Below are positions 34,634-43,497 of a stretch of 64,000 nucleotides of DNA, piece after piece. The number at the start of each line of letters is the position of its first letter. Positions within the stretch are counted from its first letter, which is position 1. The DNA is taken from positions 1-64,000 of the forward strand of contig NZ_JABRWQ010000002.1 of NCBI RefSeq assembly GCF_013249065.1, given 5' to 3'. The notes beneath the pieces are model-generated. The model ran no database searches and was not told where the DNA came from. It was given only the letters and a program-made list of their open reading frames with translations. Source of the DNA: Winogradskyella litoriviva (GTDB taxonomy: Bacteria; Bacteroidota; Bacteroidia; Flavobacteriales; Flavobacteriaceae). Both the position numbers and the translations under genes were made by a program.

Positions 34634-36073
34634 TTATTTTTTTAACCAGTTACTTTGAAAATCACAATCTCTATACTCTCCATTAATTTTAATGTAAGTT
34701 TCTGAAATGGTTTCTTTCTGCCATTTTTCAACGGCTTTTATTTGTTTGTCTTGCAATGCTAAGTTTTTAATCTTTAAATAATCTTTTGCAAAGTCTGCTT
34801 CGTGATCATCAATACGATCTGTAACTGTTAAAATCTTAAATTTAATTCTATTAACACGATCTTCATCTTGTAAAACTTCACTTATCTCACCATCCTTTAG
34901 ATCTTGTATTTGAGAATAAAGTTCTGGTTCTATTCTTGTTAATTCAAAATTAAAATCTTGAGTTAACGGATTAGTTAGCTGACCACCTTCATATTTTGTT
35001 TCTTCTTCATCGCTAAACTCCCTTGCAGCTTCTGCAAAAGTTAAAGTACCATCAACTATTTTTTCTCTTACTTTTTTAATTTTATCATTTGCCTCTTTTA
35101 TAGCTTCTTGCGTCAATTCTGGACGTAATAATATGTGTCTTACTTCATATTCTTGACCTCTAATTTTTTCTAGTAATATGATATGATATCCAAATTCAGT
35201 AGCAAAAGGTTCTGATATTTCACCTTCTTGCATTGCAAATGCAACTTCTCTAAATTCTTTTACCATTCTTGGCTGCTTTCTGTTTAGAGTATATTTTCCA
35301 CCATCTCTTTTAGATGCAGTATCTTCTGTGTAAAATAACACTTTAGTGGTAAAACTAGAACCGTTTTCTTCTACATCTTTTTTAAATCCTTTTAGCTTAT
35401 CTATAACGGCTTGTTTTGCTTCTTCTGTTACTTCAGGTATTACAACAATTTGTGCTAATTTTAATTCTGTACCAAAAGTTGGTCGTTCGTCTTTAGGGAT
35501 ATCATTAAAAAATGTACGCACTTCTTCTGGAGTAACTTCAATATCACCAGTTACTTTTGATTGCATTTCTTGAGCGAGATAGTTGTTTTTATTTATCTCG
35601 TACATTTCATCTTTTAAAGCTTGTTCAGAATCCTTTTTATAATATTCTAGCATTTTCTCAACATCGCCATTTAACTGAGCTAAAATGCCTTGAAATTGCT
35701 GATCGACACGAGAACGAATCTGTAATTCATTAACAATAACACTATCTTGAATAGCTTGGTGTGCATATAACTTGCTTTCTAATAAGCTTCCAAAAAGCTC
35801 GCATCTGGTTAAATCGCCTAAATCTGCTCCTTGTGCTTTTATCTGCTCTATTTCTCTGTCTAAATCAGATTCTAACAAAATAAAATCACCAACAACTGCA
35901 GCAACACCATCTGCTTTTATACGTGTTTTGTTAGTAACACTATCTTTTACTTTTTCTTCGACTGGCTTTTCGTCTTCAATAATTTCTTGAGCATTAATAA
36001 AGCTAAAGGACATAAAGCAAACCAACAAGGTTGCTTTAATTGTAAATTTGGAATTGATTGTTTTTAATAGCAT
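34634..36073 (-). CDS. SurA-like periplasmic chaperone with parvulin domains
   Basis: A signal peptide (FTIKATLLVCFMSFSFINA-Q) precedes a SurA-N-like region (DGVAAVVGDFILLESDLDRE, about 50-190) and two parvulin-type segments, about 200-300 and 315-410. The second has the family motifs VRHILLRPELT, FAEAAREFSDEEETKYEGG and ISEVLQDEDRVNRIKF. It should escort outer-membrane proteins across the periplasm. Two ATGs are possible (36088 and 36073); I use 36073, giving 479 residues and the more compact signal peptide. It overlaps the upstream lipoprotein gene by 38 bp. Confidence 0.87.
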   Translation of the reverse strand: MLLKTINSKFTIKATLLVCFMSFSFINAQEIIEDEKPVEEKVKDSVTNKTRIKADGVAAVVGDFILLESDLDREIEQIKAQGADLGDLTRCELFGSLLESKLYAHQAIQDSVIVNELQIRSRVDQQFQGILAQLNGDVEKMLEYYKKDSEQALKDEMYEINKNNYLAQEMQSKVTGDIEVTPEEVRTFFNDIPKDERPTFGTELKLAQIVVIPEVTEEAKQAVIDKLKGFKKDVEENGSSFTTKVLFYTEDTASKRDGGKYTLNRKQPRMVKEFREVAFAMQEGEISEPFATEFGYHIILLEKIRGQEYEVRHILLRPELTQEAIKEANDKIKKVREKIVDGTLTFAEAAREFSDEEETKYEGGQLTNPLTQDFNFELTRIEPELYSQIQDLKDGEISEVLQDEDRVNRIKFKILTVTDRIDDHEADFAKDYLKIKNLALQDKQIKAVEKWQKETISETYIKINGEYRDCDFQSNWLKK

Positions 36074-36905
36074 CTTTTGTAATATCATTTTCTAGTTGCT
36101 TGATGAGCTCTAATTTTCTCTTGTTTATAACAATTTTTTTAATCGATGAATTCACATAATTCAAAGGTGCATAATCGTTTTGAAGTCGCACGTCATTAAC
36201 TTGCATCAAATATAGGTTTAATGAATCTTTGAGTTGTAAGAAATTAGTTTTTTTTAACAGTTGATTTTTATTCGCTTCTGTTATTATAGGAATTTTATCT
36301 GCTACATGATTCTGTTTTACCCAAAGCGAATCATTTAAAGAATACGATACAAATTGTACAGAAATAGAATCTAAATAACTCTTATCATTAGTTTTAAAGC
36401 GTTTAAACCTTTTTTTAATTGTATCTAAATTAACAGGATTTAATGGCAGACTAATGTACCTTAATTGTATTAAGTTATCATTTAGCTTAAAAGACTCTTT
36501 ATTAGCTTCATAAAATAATTGCGCTTCTTCTGGCTTTACAAGCGTGTCAATATTCTTTTTTACTAAACCTTCTAAATACGCTTTAGTATATAAATCAATC
36601 TTATACTGTTCTACTAGTTTAGAAAAATCATTTTGCTTTGTTTGCGATAAATTAATCAACGCGCCATCCATTAGAAGTAATTGTCTTGCCCAACGGTTTA
36701 CATAAGCATTAACCATTAAAATACTATCTTCTTTGGAAGCTCCTTGAGGCACAATATCTTTTAGGTCTTCCTTATAAAGATAAGATTCATTTACTCTTGC
36801 AATTGGCTCGCGATCGTCCGATTTTTTAAAAAAGTTACAACTTGTTAGAAGTATACTTATTAATATTATGTATAAGGTGTTTTTCAAAAAAAAATTATTT
36901 ATCAA
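36036..36905 (-). CDS. SurA-N-like lipoprotein of the PPIase operon, TTG start
   Basis: A lipoprotein with a signal ending L-T-S-C23 and then a soluble, charged alpha-helical region. The opening PIARVNESYLYKEDLKDIVP resembles the start of SurA N-terminal domains; no complete parvulin domain follows, so it may be a non-catalytic chaperone partner. There is no ATG: the frame offers TTG at 36905 (overlapping the upstream gene by 11 bp) and TTG at 36887, which gives an ideal lipoprotein signal MKNTLYIILISILLTSC. A run of nine Ts lies just before the second TTG. Flanked by parvulin genes on both sides in one operon. Confidence 0.8.
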   Translation of the reverse strand: MINNFFLKNTLYIILISILLTSCNFFKKSDDREPIARVNESYLYKEDLKDIVPQGASKEDSILMVNAYVNRWARQLLLMDGALINLSQTKQNDFSKLVEQYKIDLYTKAYLEGLVKKNIDTLVKPEEAQLFYEANKESFKLNDNLIQLRYISLPLNPVNLDTIKKRFKRFKTNDKSYLDSISVQFVSYSLNDSLWVKQNHVADKIPIITEANKNQLLKKTNFLQLKDSLNLYLMQVNDVRLQNDYAPLNYVNSSIKKIVINKRKLELIKQLENDITKDAIKNNQFQIYN

Positions 36906-38844
36906 TCTTAGATTTAATAGAATTTAAAGCTTCTGTATTAATTTCAACTTTATAACGATTATACAAACTCTTAACCCAATTTTCTTCTAAAATCGTTTGG
37001 TAATCATTTGTAACTTTACCTTTAGCTTCGTCAAAAGTTTTTACTCTCGCTGGTATTACTTCTTTTACATCTATAATATGAAATGCTTCGTTATGATTAT
37101 TGTATACCTCCGAAAGTCCTTTTTTAGCCTCAAATCCTGGTGGCAAAATAGGATTAGTAATACTATAAAGTCCTTTAGTAAAAATTACGTTTTGCTCATC
37201 ACCTTTATTTAAAGTTTTCTTTATATCCTCTTGCGACTTTCCTTTCTTCATCAGCTTTCTTAATTTCTTTAAATTAGATTTATCTGATGATGTTGCTATA
37301 ACTACATCTACTCTATCTTCCCATTGATAGTTTGATTTATTGTTGTTATAATAATTCTCTAAACCAACCGTATCTTTAGATGCTTTGTTCCATATTTCCT
37401 TCTCCATTAAATCAAATAGCAGTAATCCGTCTCTATATTCTTTTAAAATATTTGCATAATCTTCATTTTCAAATTCTAGATTTTCTTCTCTGTATTTAAA
37501 AATTGAAGTTTCAAAAAAGTTATTATATTCTTTCTCTACTATACTTGAAAACGGAAGTTTATTTCCGGCATATAAACGCTGAGAATTAAACAACTGTTTG
37601 GCGAAAGCCTCGTATGTAAAAGGTTTATTATTAATAGTAAAAATAGCTTCATTTCCTTTTAAATCTTCTGGTAATTCCCATGCTCGGTTATAAAACTTAT
37701 CATTTAATAATCTTGTGAAATAAGATTTTGCTTCAGGATTATATGTAATTTCATATTTTTTCTTCAGCTTAGAAACCATAGCTTCATTAATTAACTTAGA
37801 TCTAGAATCTCTTTGAACTTTTGTTATAAAAGCGGCTTTTACATCTTCATACGGTGCCAATGGCTCTAAATCTATACGCTTTACAATATGCCAACCAAAA
37901 GCTGTTTTGAAAGGCTCACTAATATCTCCATTATTCTTTAGAGCAAATGCTTGGTCTTCAAATTCTAAAGAACTCAATTGCCCGCTTTTAAAAGGTGTTA
38001 ATTTACCTCCATTATTTGCAGAGCTCTTATCGTCAGAAAATTGCTTGGCTAATGCCTCAAAACTTTCTCCTTGTTCAATTTTTTTATAAATTGAATTAAT
38101 ACGTTCTTCTGGGTTTAATAACGAATCTTTTTGGGTTAAATTCACCATAATATGTGACGCAGTAATTGTACCTCTAGAGAGACGTTTGTCATTTACTTTA
38201 ACCACATGATAACCAAATTGGGTTCTAAAAGGCATGGAAATTTCACCAACAGGTGTATTGTAAGCGGCAGTTTCAAAATCATACACCATTTTAAAAGCTG
38301 AGAAATAACCCAAATCTTCTAAGAAAATAGTTTGTCCGTTATGTTTTTTGGCTTTAACAGTATCATAACCCTCTCGTAAAACCTGTTCTTTTAGAGCCAA
38401 TACTTCATTATAAGCGGCAATAGTATCTTTTGCTGAAGCATCTAAACGCACTAAAATATGAGATGCATTAACATCTAAATTACTTCGCTCATATGCTTCT
38501 TTAACCAACTCTTCCGTAACTTTATTTTCAGAAATATAATTTTTAATTAATTGTTTCTTATATCTTGAAAATTCACGTTGATATTTCTTGTCTTCATTTA
38601 ACTTTAGACGTTTAGCTTCTTGTAATTTTAACTGATATTCTGTAAATAATTTTAAGTAACCGTCTATATCCTTTTGACTTTCATCCCTTACTAAATCTAT
38701 ATTTTTATTGTAAACTCTTAAAAACTCTGATACCTTTACAGACTCATCGCCTACTGTTAGAAGAACTTCATCTTTATCTTGAGAAAACGAAAAGTTGAGT
38801 GCAATAAGCACCACTAATAAACACTTAAATTTTAATGACTTCAT
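36895..38844 (-). CDS. Periplasmic peptidyl-prolyl isomerase with two parvulin domains
   Basis: First gene of the chaperone operon. A 649-residue exported protein with signal peptide (MKSLKFKCLLVVLIALNFSFS-Q), an N-terminal chaperone segment, and two PpiC/parvulin domains: about 126-215 (ASHILVRLD to QFGYHVVKV) and about 228-330 (ASHIMVNLT to AFGWHIVKRIDLEP). The C-terminal 300 residues have no recognised domain but include a second long helical region. Likely an outer-membrane-protein folding factor. The next gene overlaps its end. Confidence 0.88.
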   Translation of the reverse strand: MKSLKFKCLLVVLIALNFSFSQDKDEVLLTVGDESVKVSEFLRVYNKNIDLVRDESQKDIDGYLKLFTEYQLKLQEAKRLKLNEDKKYQREFSRYKKQLIKNYISENKVTEELVKEAYERSNLDVNASHILVRLDASAKDTIAAYNEVLALKEQVLREGYDTVKAKKHNGQTIFLEDLGYFSAFKMVYDFETAAYNTPVGEISMPFRTQFGYHVVKVNDKRLSRGTITASHIMVNLTQKDSLLNPEERINSIYKKIEQGESFEALAKQFSDDKSSANNGGKLTPFKSGQLSSLEFEDQAFALKNNGDISEPFKTAFGWHIVKRIDLEPLAPYEDVKAAFITKVQRDSRSKLINEAMVSKLKKKYEITYNPEAKSYFTRLLNDKFYNRAWELPEDLKGNEAIFTINNKPFTYEAFAKQLFNSQRLYAGNKLPFSSIVEKEYNNFFETSIFKYREENLEFENEDYANILKEYRDGLLLFDLMEKEIWNKASKDTVGLENYYNNNKSNYQWEDRVDVVIATSSDKSNLKKLRKLMKKGKSQEDIKKTLNKGDEQNVIFTKGLYSITNPILPPGFEAKKGLSEVYNNHNEAFHIIDVKEVIPARVKTFDEAKGKVTNDYQTILEENWVKSLYNRYKVEINTEALNSIKSKIDK

Positions 38845-39076
38845 TTAATCTGTTTTTAATATGAAATTTTTATGTGAATGATAATTTTTTCAAACTGAGC
38901 AAAAATAACATAAATAGCTTATTTAACAAGCTGATTGAATTGCAATATTTTTAAAGCAGTGGCTAGTTACGTAGTAAAAATCATACTAGTTTAACATCTC
39001 TTAAAGTTTAGCATTGATTTTAACAAATAAAACTATAAAAACGTCGATTAGTTAAAATAATTGCAAACTCATTATC

Positions 39077-39084
39077 TATATTTG
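39077..39084 (+). promoter_or_regulatory. Candidate -7 element of the SRPBCC gene
   Basis: TATATTTG, 16 bp before the ATG at 39101. A TTG lies only 13 bp upstream, too close, so the -33 part is unclear. The rest of 38845-39076 shows no gene. Confidence 0.5.
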
Positions 39085-39100
39085 TTTAAAATCCCTCAGA

Positions 39101-39559
39101 ATGCAATACACCACTGAAATACTTATTAAAAAGCCCATTTCAGAAGTTATAGAAAAACTAGACTCTTCGGAAAATTTAAAGCACTGGCAAAATGGCTTAG
39201 TGAGCACCGAACATATTTCTGGCCAACCAAGTGAACTTGGTGCAACAATGAAATTAAGTTATAGCTTTGGTAAACGTAAAATGGAAATCATTGAAACGGT
39301 TACAAAACAAAACTTTCCATATGAGTATCATGCATCTTACACTACTAAAGGTGTTAGAAATATCCAAGAAAACTATTTTAAAGTTACGGAAGAAAATTAT
39401 ACTTATTGGATTTCTAAAAACGAATTTCAGCCTACTAGTTTTAAAATGAGTGCTATGCTGTTTTTTATGCCAAGAGCCTTTAAAAAACAGACAAAAACGT
39501 ATTTAACTAATTTCAAAAATTTTGTTGAAAATGGTATCTCAGTCCTTTCTACTAATTAA
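39101..39559 (+). CDS. SRPBCC (START/polyketide-cyclase-like) family protein
   Basis: A 152-residue protein with the SRPBCC layout: an N-terminal strand MQYTTEILIKKPISEVIEKL, a small helix pair SSENLKHWQNGL, strands with the pattern GATMKLSYSFGKRKMEIIETV and YEYHASYTTKGVRNIQENYF, and a long C-terminal helix MPRAFKKQTKTYLTNFKNFVE. This fold binds hydrophobic ligands; the ligand is unknown. The next small gene starts 8 bp later. Confidence 0.85.
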   Translation: MQYTTEILIKKPISEVIEKLDSSENLKHWQNGLVSTEHISGQPSELGATMKLSYSFGKRKMEIIETVTKQNFPYEYHASYTTKGVRNIQENYFKVTEENYTYWISKNEFQPTSFKMSAMLFFMPRAFKKQTKTYLTNFKNFVENGISVLSTN

Positions 39560-39567
39560 AAATAAAA

Positions 39568-39807
39568 ATGCGACAATTAAAACTAATTTGGGACTTTAGA
39601 GGTATGGTTGCTGAGAAAACAGCAGAACATCATGTTATTCATTTAAAAGAATATATTACCAACAACCAACTCAACATTACTACAGTTGGCACAGAAACTA
39701 TAAGTGATATGCATACTTTAGCATATTTAGTAGTTGCCGAATCTGAAATGAAACCCATTAGAGATGCTTTAAAACCGCATCGTGGACAAGTTTATTTAGG
39801 AAAATAG
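39568..39807 (+). CDS. Small conserved protein of unknown function (79 aa)
   Basis: I do not recognise a named domain. The protein begins MRQLKLIWDFRGMVAEKTAEH and ends HRGQVYLGK. It is soluble, mixed alpha/beta, with a histidine-rich N-terminal third (HH at 21-22, H25). The 8-bp spacing suggests co-translation with the SRPBCC gene. Similar short proteins appear to be kept among flavobacteria (from memory, not checked). Confidence 0.72.
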   Translation: MRQLKLIWDFRGMVAEKTAEHHVIHLKEYITNNQLNITTVGTETISDMHTLAYLVVAESEMKPIRDALKPHRGQVYLGK

Positions 39808-39842
39808 ATTGTTAATATATCTTGTTATCACAAAATTTTTTT

Positions 39843-40982
39843 CTAAAAAAGTCGTTTAAAAAACGCTTGTATAAATCGTTTTGAAGGTACTGATAATATA
39901 ATTTTTAAGTCTTCAATTAAAGAAGATTCTTCATCTAAAAATTTAAAGATAGTTTTAATTTTAGCTTTCTTAAACATTGAAGAAAACAGAGCAGAACCTT
40001 CTGCATTATAATTAGCTAAAACATCTAAAAAGATTAAATCATAAAACCAAAATTTAGATGCTTTATAAAACTTAGAAAAATCATCCTTTTGTTTTAAAAA
40101 TGCAACGACATCCTTCGTTTTTTTTGTAGTATTTTTAAACGTATATCCTGTGCTAGCTTTTGTCCAGCCACCAGCTGTACCAATGTTTAAAATATGTTTA
40201 GAATTTAATTCTGAAAATTTAAAAGATGTCATTGGTATATTCCCTTTTTCAACTTCTAAAACTTTGTATTCTTTAATATTGTTATTATTTAAATAATCTA
40301 CTATAGCATGCTCGTATTCAGAGATTTCTAGTAAATTTTTAGAAAATAAAGTATATTCAAATAACGCATTGTTTTTATCTAACGGTAAAACATACATAAA
40401 CCTTGTATTTCCATTTTGTGGCACAGAAAAATCCATAAACGTGGCTTTAGAATCATCAAATAATTCATCTTCAACCGCAATAAACCAACCCACAAAATGC
40501 TGATGAATTAAAGGATACTTTTTTTGAGATTGATAAGTTTTAGGATTAGGAATACTATTAAAAAGTTTTAATCCAATATAGTTTTCTTTTGATGTGGTAA
40601 CTTGAACTTTACCTTCAACTTCCTTAAAACTAACGATTAACTCTTCTTTAAAAGTAATATTTGGTTTAGTCTTTAAAACTCCCCATAATTTGTTGTAATA
40701 ATTTTCACTCCTAATCATTTTATAACGATATGGTGTAATTGGTATAGATTTAGTAAAATCAGTACTACCGAAAAAAATTTTATCCCAAGATTTGGTTACA
40801 ATTTCGTCCCATTCACCATCCTTTGTTTCCCAAAAACACCAAGTTCTATCATTCCCCTTATCTTTAGATTTATCAATTATTAAAATTGATTTGTCTTTAA
40901 AAAAAGTATCATTAGCCATCCTGTAGGCTAACATTAAACCAGATGCTCCTGCACCTAAAATGATATAATCGTATGTTTTCAA
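39843..40982 (-). CDS. crtY: Lycopene beta-cyclase (CrtY type), TTG start
   Basis: Flavoprotein that cyclises both ends of lycopene to beta-carotene. The N-terminal FAD motif is YDYIILGAGASGLMLAYRM, then IDKSKDKGNDRTWCFWE, the CrtY signature, and later the segments MDFSVPQNGNTRFMYVLP and GTAGGWTKASTGYTF. The 379 residues are normal. There is no in-frame ATG near the start; TTG at 40982 gives MKTYDYIILG, so a TTG start is used. The gene stands 14 kb from crtI-crtB-crtZ and is transcribed in the opposite direction, next to an SRAP gene. Confidence 0.93.
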   Translation of the reverse strand: MKTYDYIILGAGASGLMLAYRMANDTFFKDKSILIIDKSKDKGNDRTWCFWETKDGEWDEIVTKSWDKIFFGSTDFTKSIPITPYRYKMIRSENYYNKLWGVLKTKPNITFKEELIVSFKEVEGKVQVTTSKENYIGLKLFNSIPNPKTYQSQKKYPLIHQHFVGWFIAVEDELFDDSKATFMDFSVPQNGNTRFMYVLPLDKNNALFEYTLFSKNLLEISEYEHAIVDYLNNNNIKEYKVLEVEKGNIPMTSFKFSELNSKHILNIGTAGGWTKASTGYTFKNTTKKTKDVVAFLKQKDDFSKFYKASKFWFYDLIFLDVLANYNAEGSALFSSMFKKAKIKTIFKFLDEESSLIEDLKIILSVPSKRFIQAFFKRLF

Positions 40983-41051
40983 GTTTAAAATATAGAATTT
41001 GAAATGTAAAATTAGTTGATTTTATTATTAAATTTATATAAAACAAACCAA

Positions 41052-41816
41052 ATGTGTTACGATATTAAAGCAAGCACAGAAGCACAACTGAAACGCGCAC
41101 AACGTAAAGGTGATTTGTCTGCAGTAAGTGAGATTTTAGAAAGACTAATACCCTTAACTGACTTGCCTCTTTTTCATGTATCAGGATTTTCTCATCCAGA
41201 ACTATTAATTTATACTAATGAATCTCCAGATTTTCCAATGGTAGCAACTTGGGGATTAGTCCCTAATTGGGTAAAAGACAATTTACAATTACAAAAAATA
41301 TGGAATAGTACACTTAATGCTAGAAGTGAAACCATTTTTGAAAAACCATCCTTTAAACCATCTGCTAACAATAGTCGTTGTATTATTTATATTGATGGCT
41401 TTTACGAACATCACCATTATAATAAAAACATTTATCCCTTTTTTGTTCAAAGAATAGACAACAAACCTATTGCTTTAGCCGGTTTATGGAGTGAATGGAT
41501 ACATCCTGAGCATGGTGGCACACTAAACACATTTACTATTGTTACGACCCAAGGTAATGCTTTAATGACTAAAATTCATAATAACCCTAAACTCAAGGAA
41601 CCACGAATGCCTTTAATTTTACCAACAAAATTTGAAGATTTTTGGCTAAACTCAATTGGTAGTGCGTCTGATGTTAAAAAACTACAAATTCTAATAAAAA
41701 ATGAACCTGAAGTTGAATTAAAAGCACATACAGTAAATAAATTAAGGGGCAAAACATATCTCGGCAACACAGAAACTGTATCTGAAGCGTTTTTATATAA
41801 AGACTTAATATTTTAA
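41052..41816 (+). CDS. SOS-response-associated peptidase (SRAP/HMCES/YedK family)
   Basis: Covalently caps abasic sites in single-stranded DNA as a protective crosslink. The catalytic cysteine must be residue 2 once Met is removed, so the start is ATG 41052 (M-C-Y-D), not the longer frame from 41016. Other active-site parts are visible: NARSETI (Asn), IDGFYEH (Glu) and the late KIHNNPKLKEPRMPLIL (His). The last motif has a longer insert between His and RMP than the common H-x-RMP. The length of 254 residues is slightly above average. No LexA-like site was found upstream. Confidence 0.9.
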   Translation: MCYDIKASTEAQLKRAQRKGDLSAVSEILERLIPLTDLPLFHVSGFSHPELLIYTNESPDFPMVATWGLVPNWVKDNLQLQKIWNSTLNARSETIFEKPSFKPSANNSRCIIYIDGFYEHHHYNKNIYPFFVQRIDNKPIALAGLWSEWIHPEHGGTLNTFTIVTTQGNALMTKIHNNPKLKEPRMPLILPTKFEDFWLNSIGSASDVKKLQILIKNEPEVELKAHTVNKLRGKTYLGNTETVSEAFLYKDLIF

Positions 41817-41843
41817 AACTTTTTAACTACAAATGATTAAAAA

Positions 41844-43373
41844 TTACTTTAAATCATAGTGATTTAGAAACAACTCATCTATTTCTATATCAACATCTTT
41901 TAAGAACTGAATTGAAGCTTGAATATCATCGTGCAACACTTCATCTACTTTTATAAAAGGAACTACTTTTCGGTATTGTTCTAAAAACGATTCTAATAAA
42001 GGTGATGTTTTTAATGGTCTTCTAAATTCTATCGCTTGTGAAGCATTCATCAATTCTATGGCAATTACGCGCTCAACATTTTTTACTAAAGTATAAGCTT
42101 GTGTTGCTGCATTTGCTCCCATACTTACATGATCTTCTTGTCCATTACTAGACACAATGCTGTCTACACTTGCAGGTGTTGCAAGTTGTTTGTTTGCACT
42201 AACAATGCTTGCTGCGGTATATTGCGGAATCATAAAACCAGAATTAAGCCCAGGATTATCTACTAAAAATGCTGGCAATCCTCTTAAACCAGAAACTAAT
42301 TGAAAAACTCGTCGCTCAGAAATGTTTCCGATTTCTGCCATTGCTATTTTTAAATAATCTAAGGCTAATGCTAAAGGTTGACCATGAAAATTTCCACCAG
42401 AAATAATTAAATCTTCATCCGGAAAAATATTTGGATTATCGGTAACAGAATTAATCTCTGTTAGTATTACTTTTTCTACAAAATCAAGTGTGTCTTTTGT
42501 TGCACCATGAACTTGCGGAATACAACGGAAAGAATATGGATCTTGTACATGCTCTTTTTCGCGAGAAATCAGCTCACTTCCCTTTAAAAACTCATTAAAA
42601 CGTCTTGCCACCTTACGCTGACCTGGATGAGGTCTTACAGCATGGACTAAATCATGAAAAGGATCTAAACGTCCATCAAAAGCATCTAATGAAATACTAG
42701 CTATAATATCTGCTAGATAAGATGTTTTATGAGACATTAATAACAAATAAACACCATAAGCACTCATAAACTGAGTTCCATTTAATAAGGCTAAACCTTC
42801 TTTTGCTTCAAGTGAAATTGGTTGCCAATTAAATTTTTCTAAAAGTGTTGATGCCTCATATTCATTATTATTATGTACTACCTTTCCTTTTCCTAATAAC
42901 GGCAATGCCAAATGAGCTAAGGGCGCTAAATCACCAGATGCTCCAAGTGAACCTTGCGTAAAAACAAAAGGAAAAATATCATTATTAAAAAAATCTATCA
43001 GTCTATTAACCGTTGCCAATTGCACACCACTATGACCATAACTCAGGGATTGAATTTTTAACAATAACATTACTTTAACTACAGATTCTGGCACACGCTC
43101 TCCAGTTCCACAAGCATGAGACATTACCAAGTTTTTTTGTAATTGACTTAAATCTGAATCAGAAATCTTTACGTTATACAATGAACCAAAACCAGTATTT
43201 ATGCCATACATTGGTTTTTTATTGTTCGCTAATTTATTATCTAAATAGACTTTACACTTTTTTATACTATTTATAGCATCTTCGGAAAGTTTAAGCTTTT
43301 TATTTTCATAAAAGATATTATAAATTGTTACTATATCTAGCGAATCAGTAGAGATGATATGATAATTATCCAT
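41844..43373 (-). CDS. hutH: Histidine ammonia-lyase
   Basis: Removes ammonia from histidine to give urocanate. The MIO cofactor triad is A145-S146-G147 in GSLGASGDLAPLAHLAL. YGINTGFG at 56-63, LVMSHACGTG, and QEDHVSMG (with the Glu that favours histidine over aromatic substrates) support HAL rather than TAL/PAL. The 509 residues are normal. No hutU, hutI or hutG lies nearby, so the rest of the pathway must be elsewhere or absent. It is convergent with the SRAP gene (27 bp apart). Confidence 0.92.
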   Translation of the reverse strand: MDNYHIISTDSLDIVTIYNIFYENKKLKLSEDAINSIKKCKVYLDNKLANNKKPMYGINTGFGSLYNVKISDSDLSQLQKNLVMSHACGTGERVPESVVKVMLLLKIQSLSYGHSGVQLATVNRLIDFFNNDIFPFVFTQGSLGASGDLAPLAHLALPLLGKGKVVHNNNEYEASTLLEKFNWQPISLEAKEGLALLNGTQFMSAYGVYLLLMSHKTSYLADIIASISLDAFDGRLDPFHDLVHAVRPHPGQRKVARRFNEFLKGSELISREKEHVQDPYSFRCIPQVHGATKDTLDFVEKVILTEINSVTDNPNIFPDEDLIISGGNFHGQPLALALDYLKIAMAEIGNISERRVFQLVSGLRGLPAFLVDNPGLNSGFMIPQYTAASIVSANKQLATPASVDSIVSSNGQEDHVSMGANAATQAYTLVKNVERVIAIELMNASQAIEFRRPLKTSPLLESFLEQYRKVVPFIKVDEVLHDDIQASIQFLKDVDIEIDELFLNHYDLK

Positions 43374-43448
43374 TAATTGAAATATTTAGTATTCAAAATT
43401 GAGAATAATTTTGCAGTTTACAAGGTTTTGTTAATAATTCATTCTGTC

Positions 43449-43478
43449 TTTGTTTTTGGCTTTTAATGTTTATTTTTG
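43449..43478 (+). promoter_or_regulatory. Promoter of the TlpA lipoprotein gene
   Basis: TTTG at 43449-43452, 18 bp, then TATTTTTG at 43471-43478: full consensus. The ATG at 43498 follows 19 bp later, which supports that start over the longer frame from 43450. Confidence 0.72.
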
Positions 43479-43497
43479 CATTCGAAAAATACCTATT

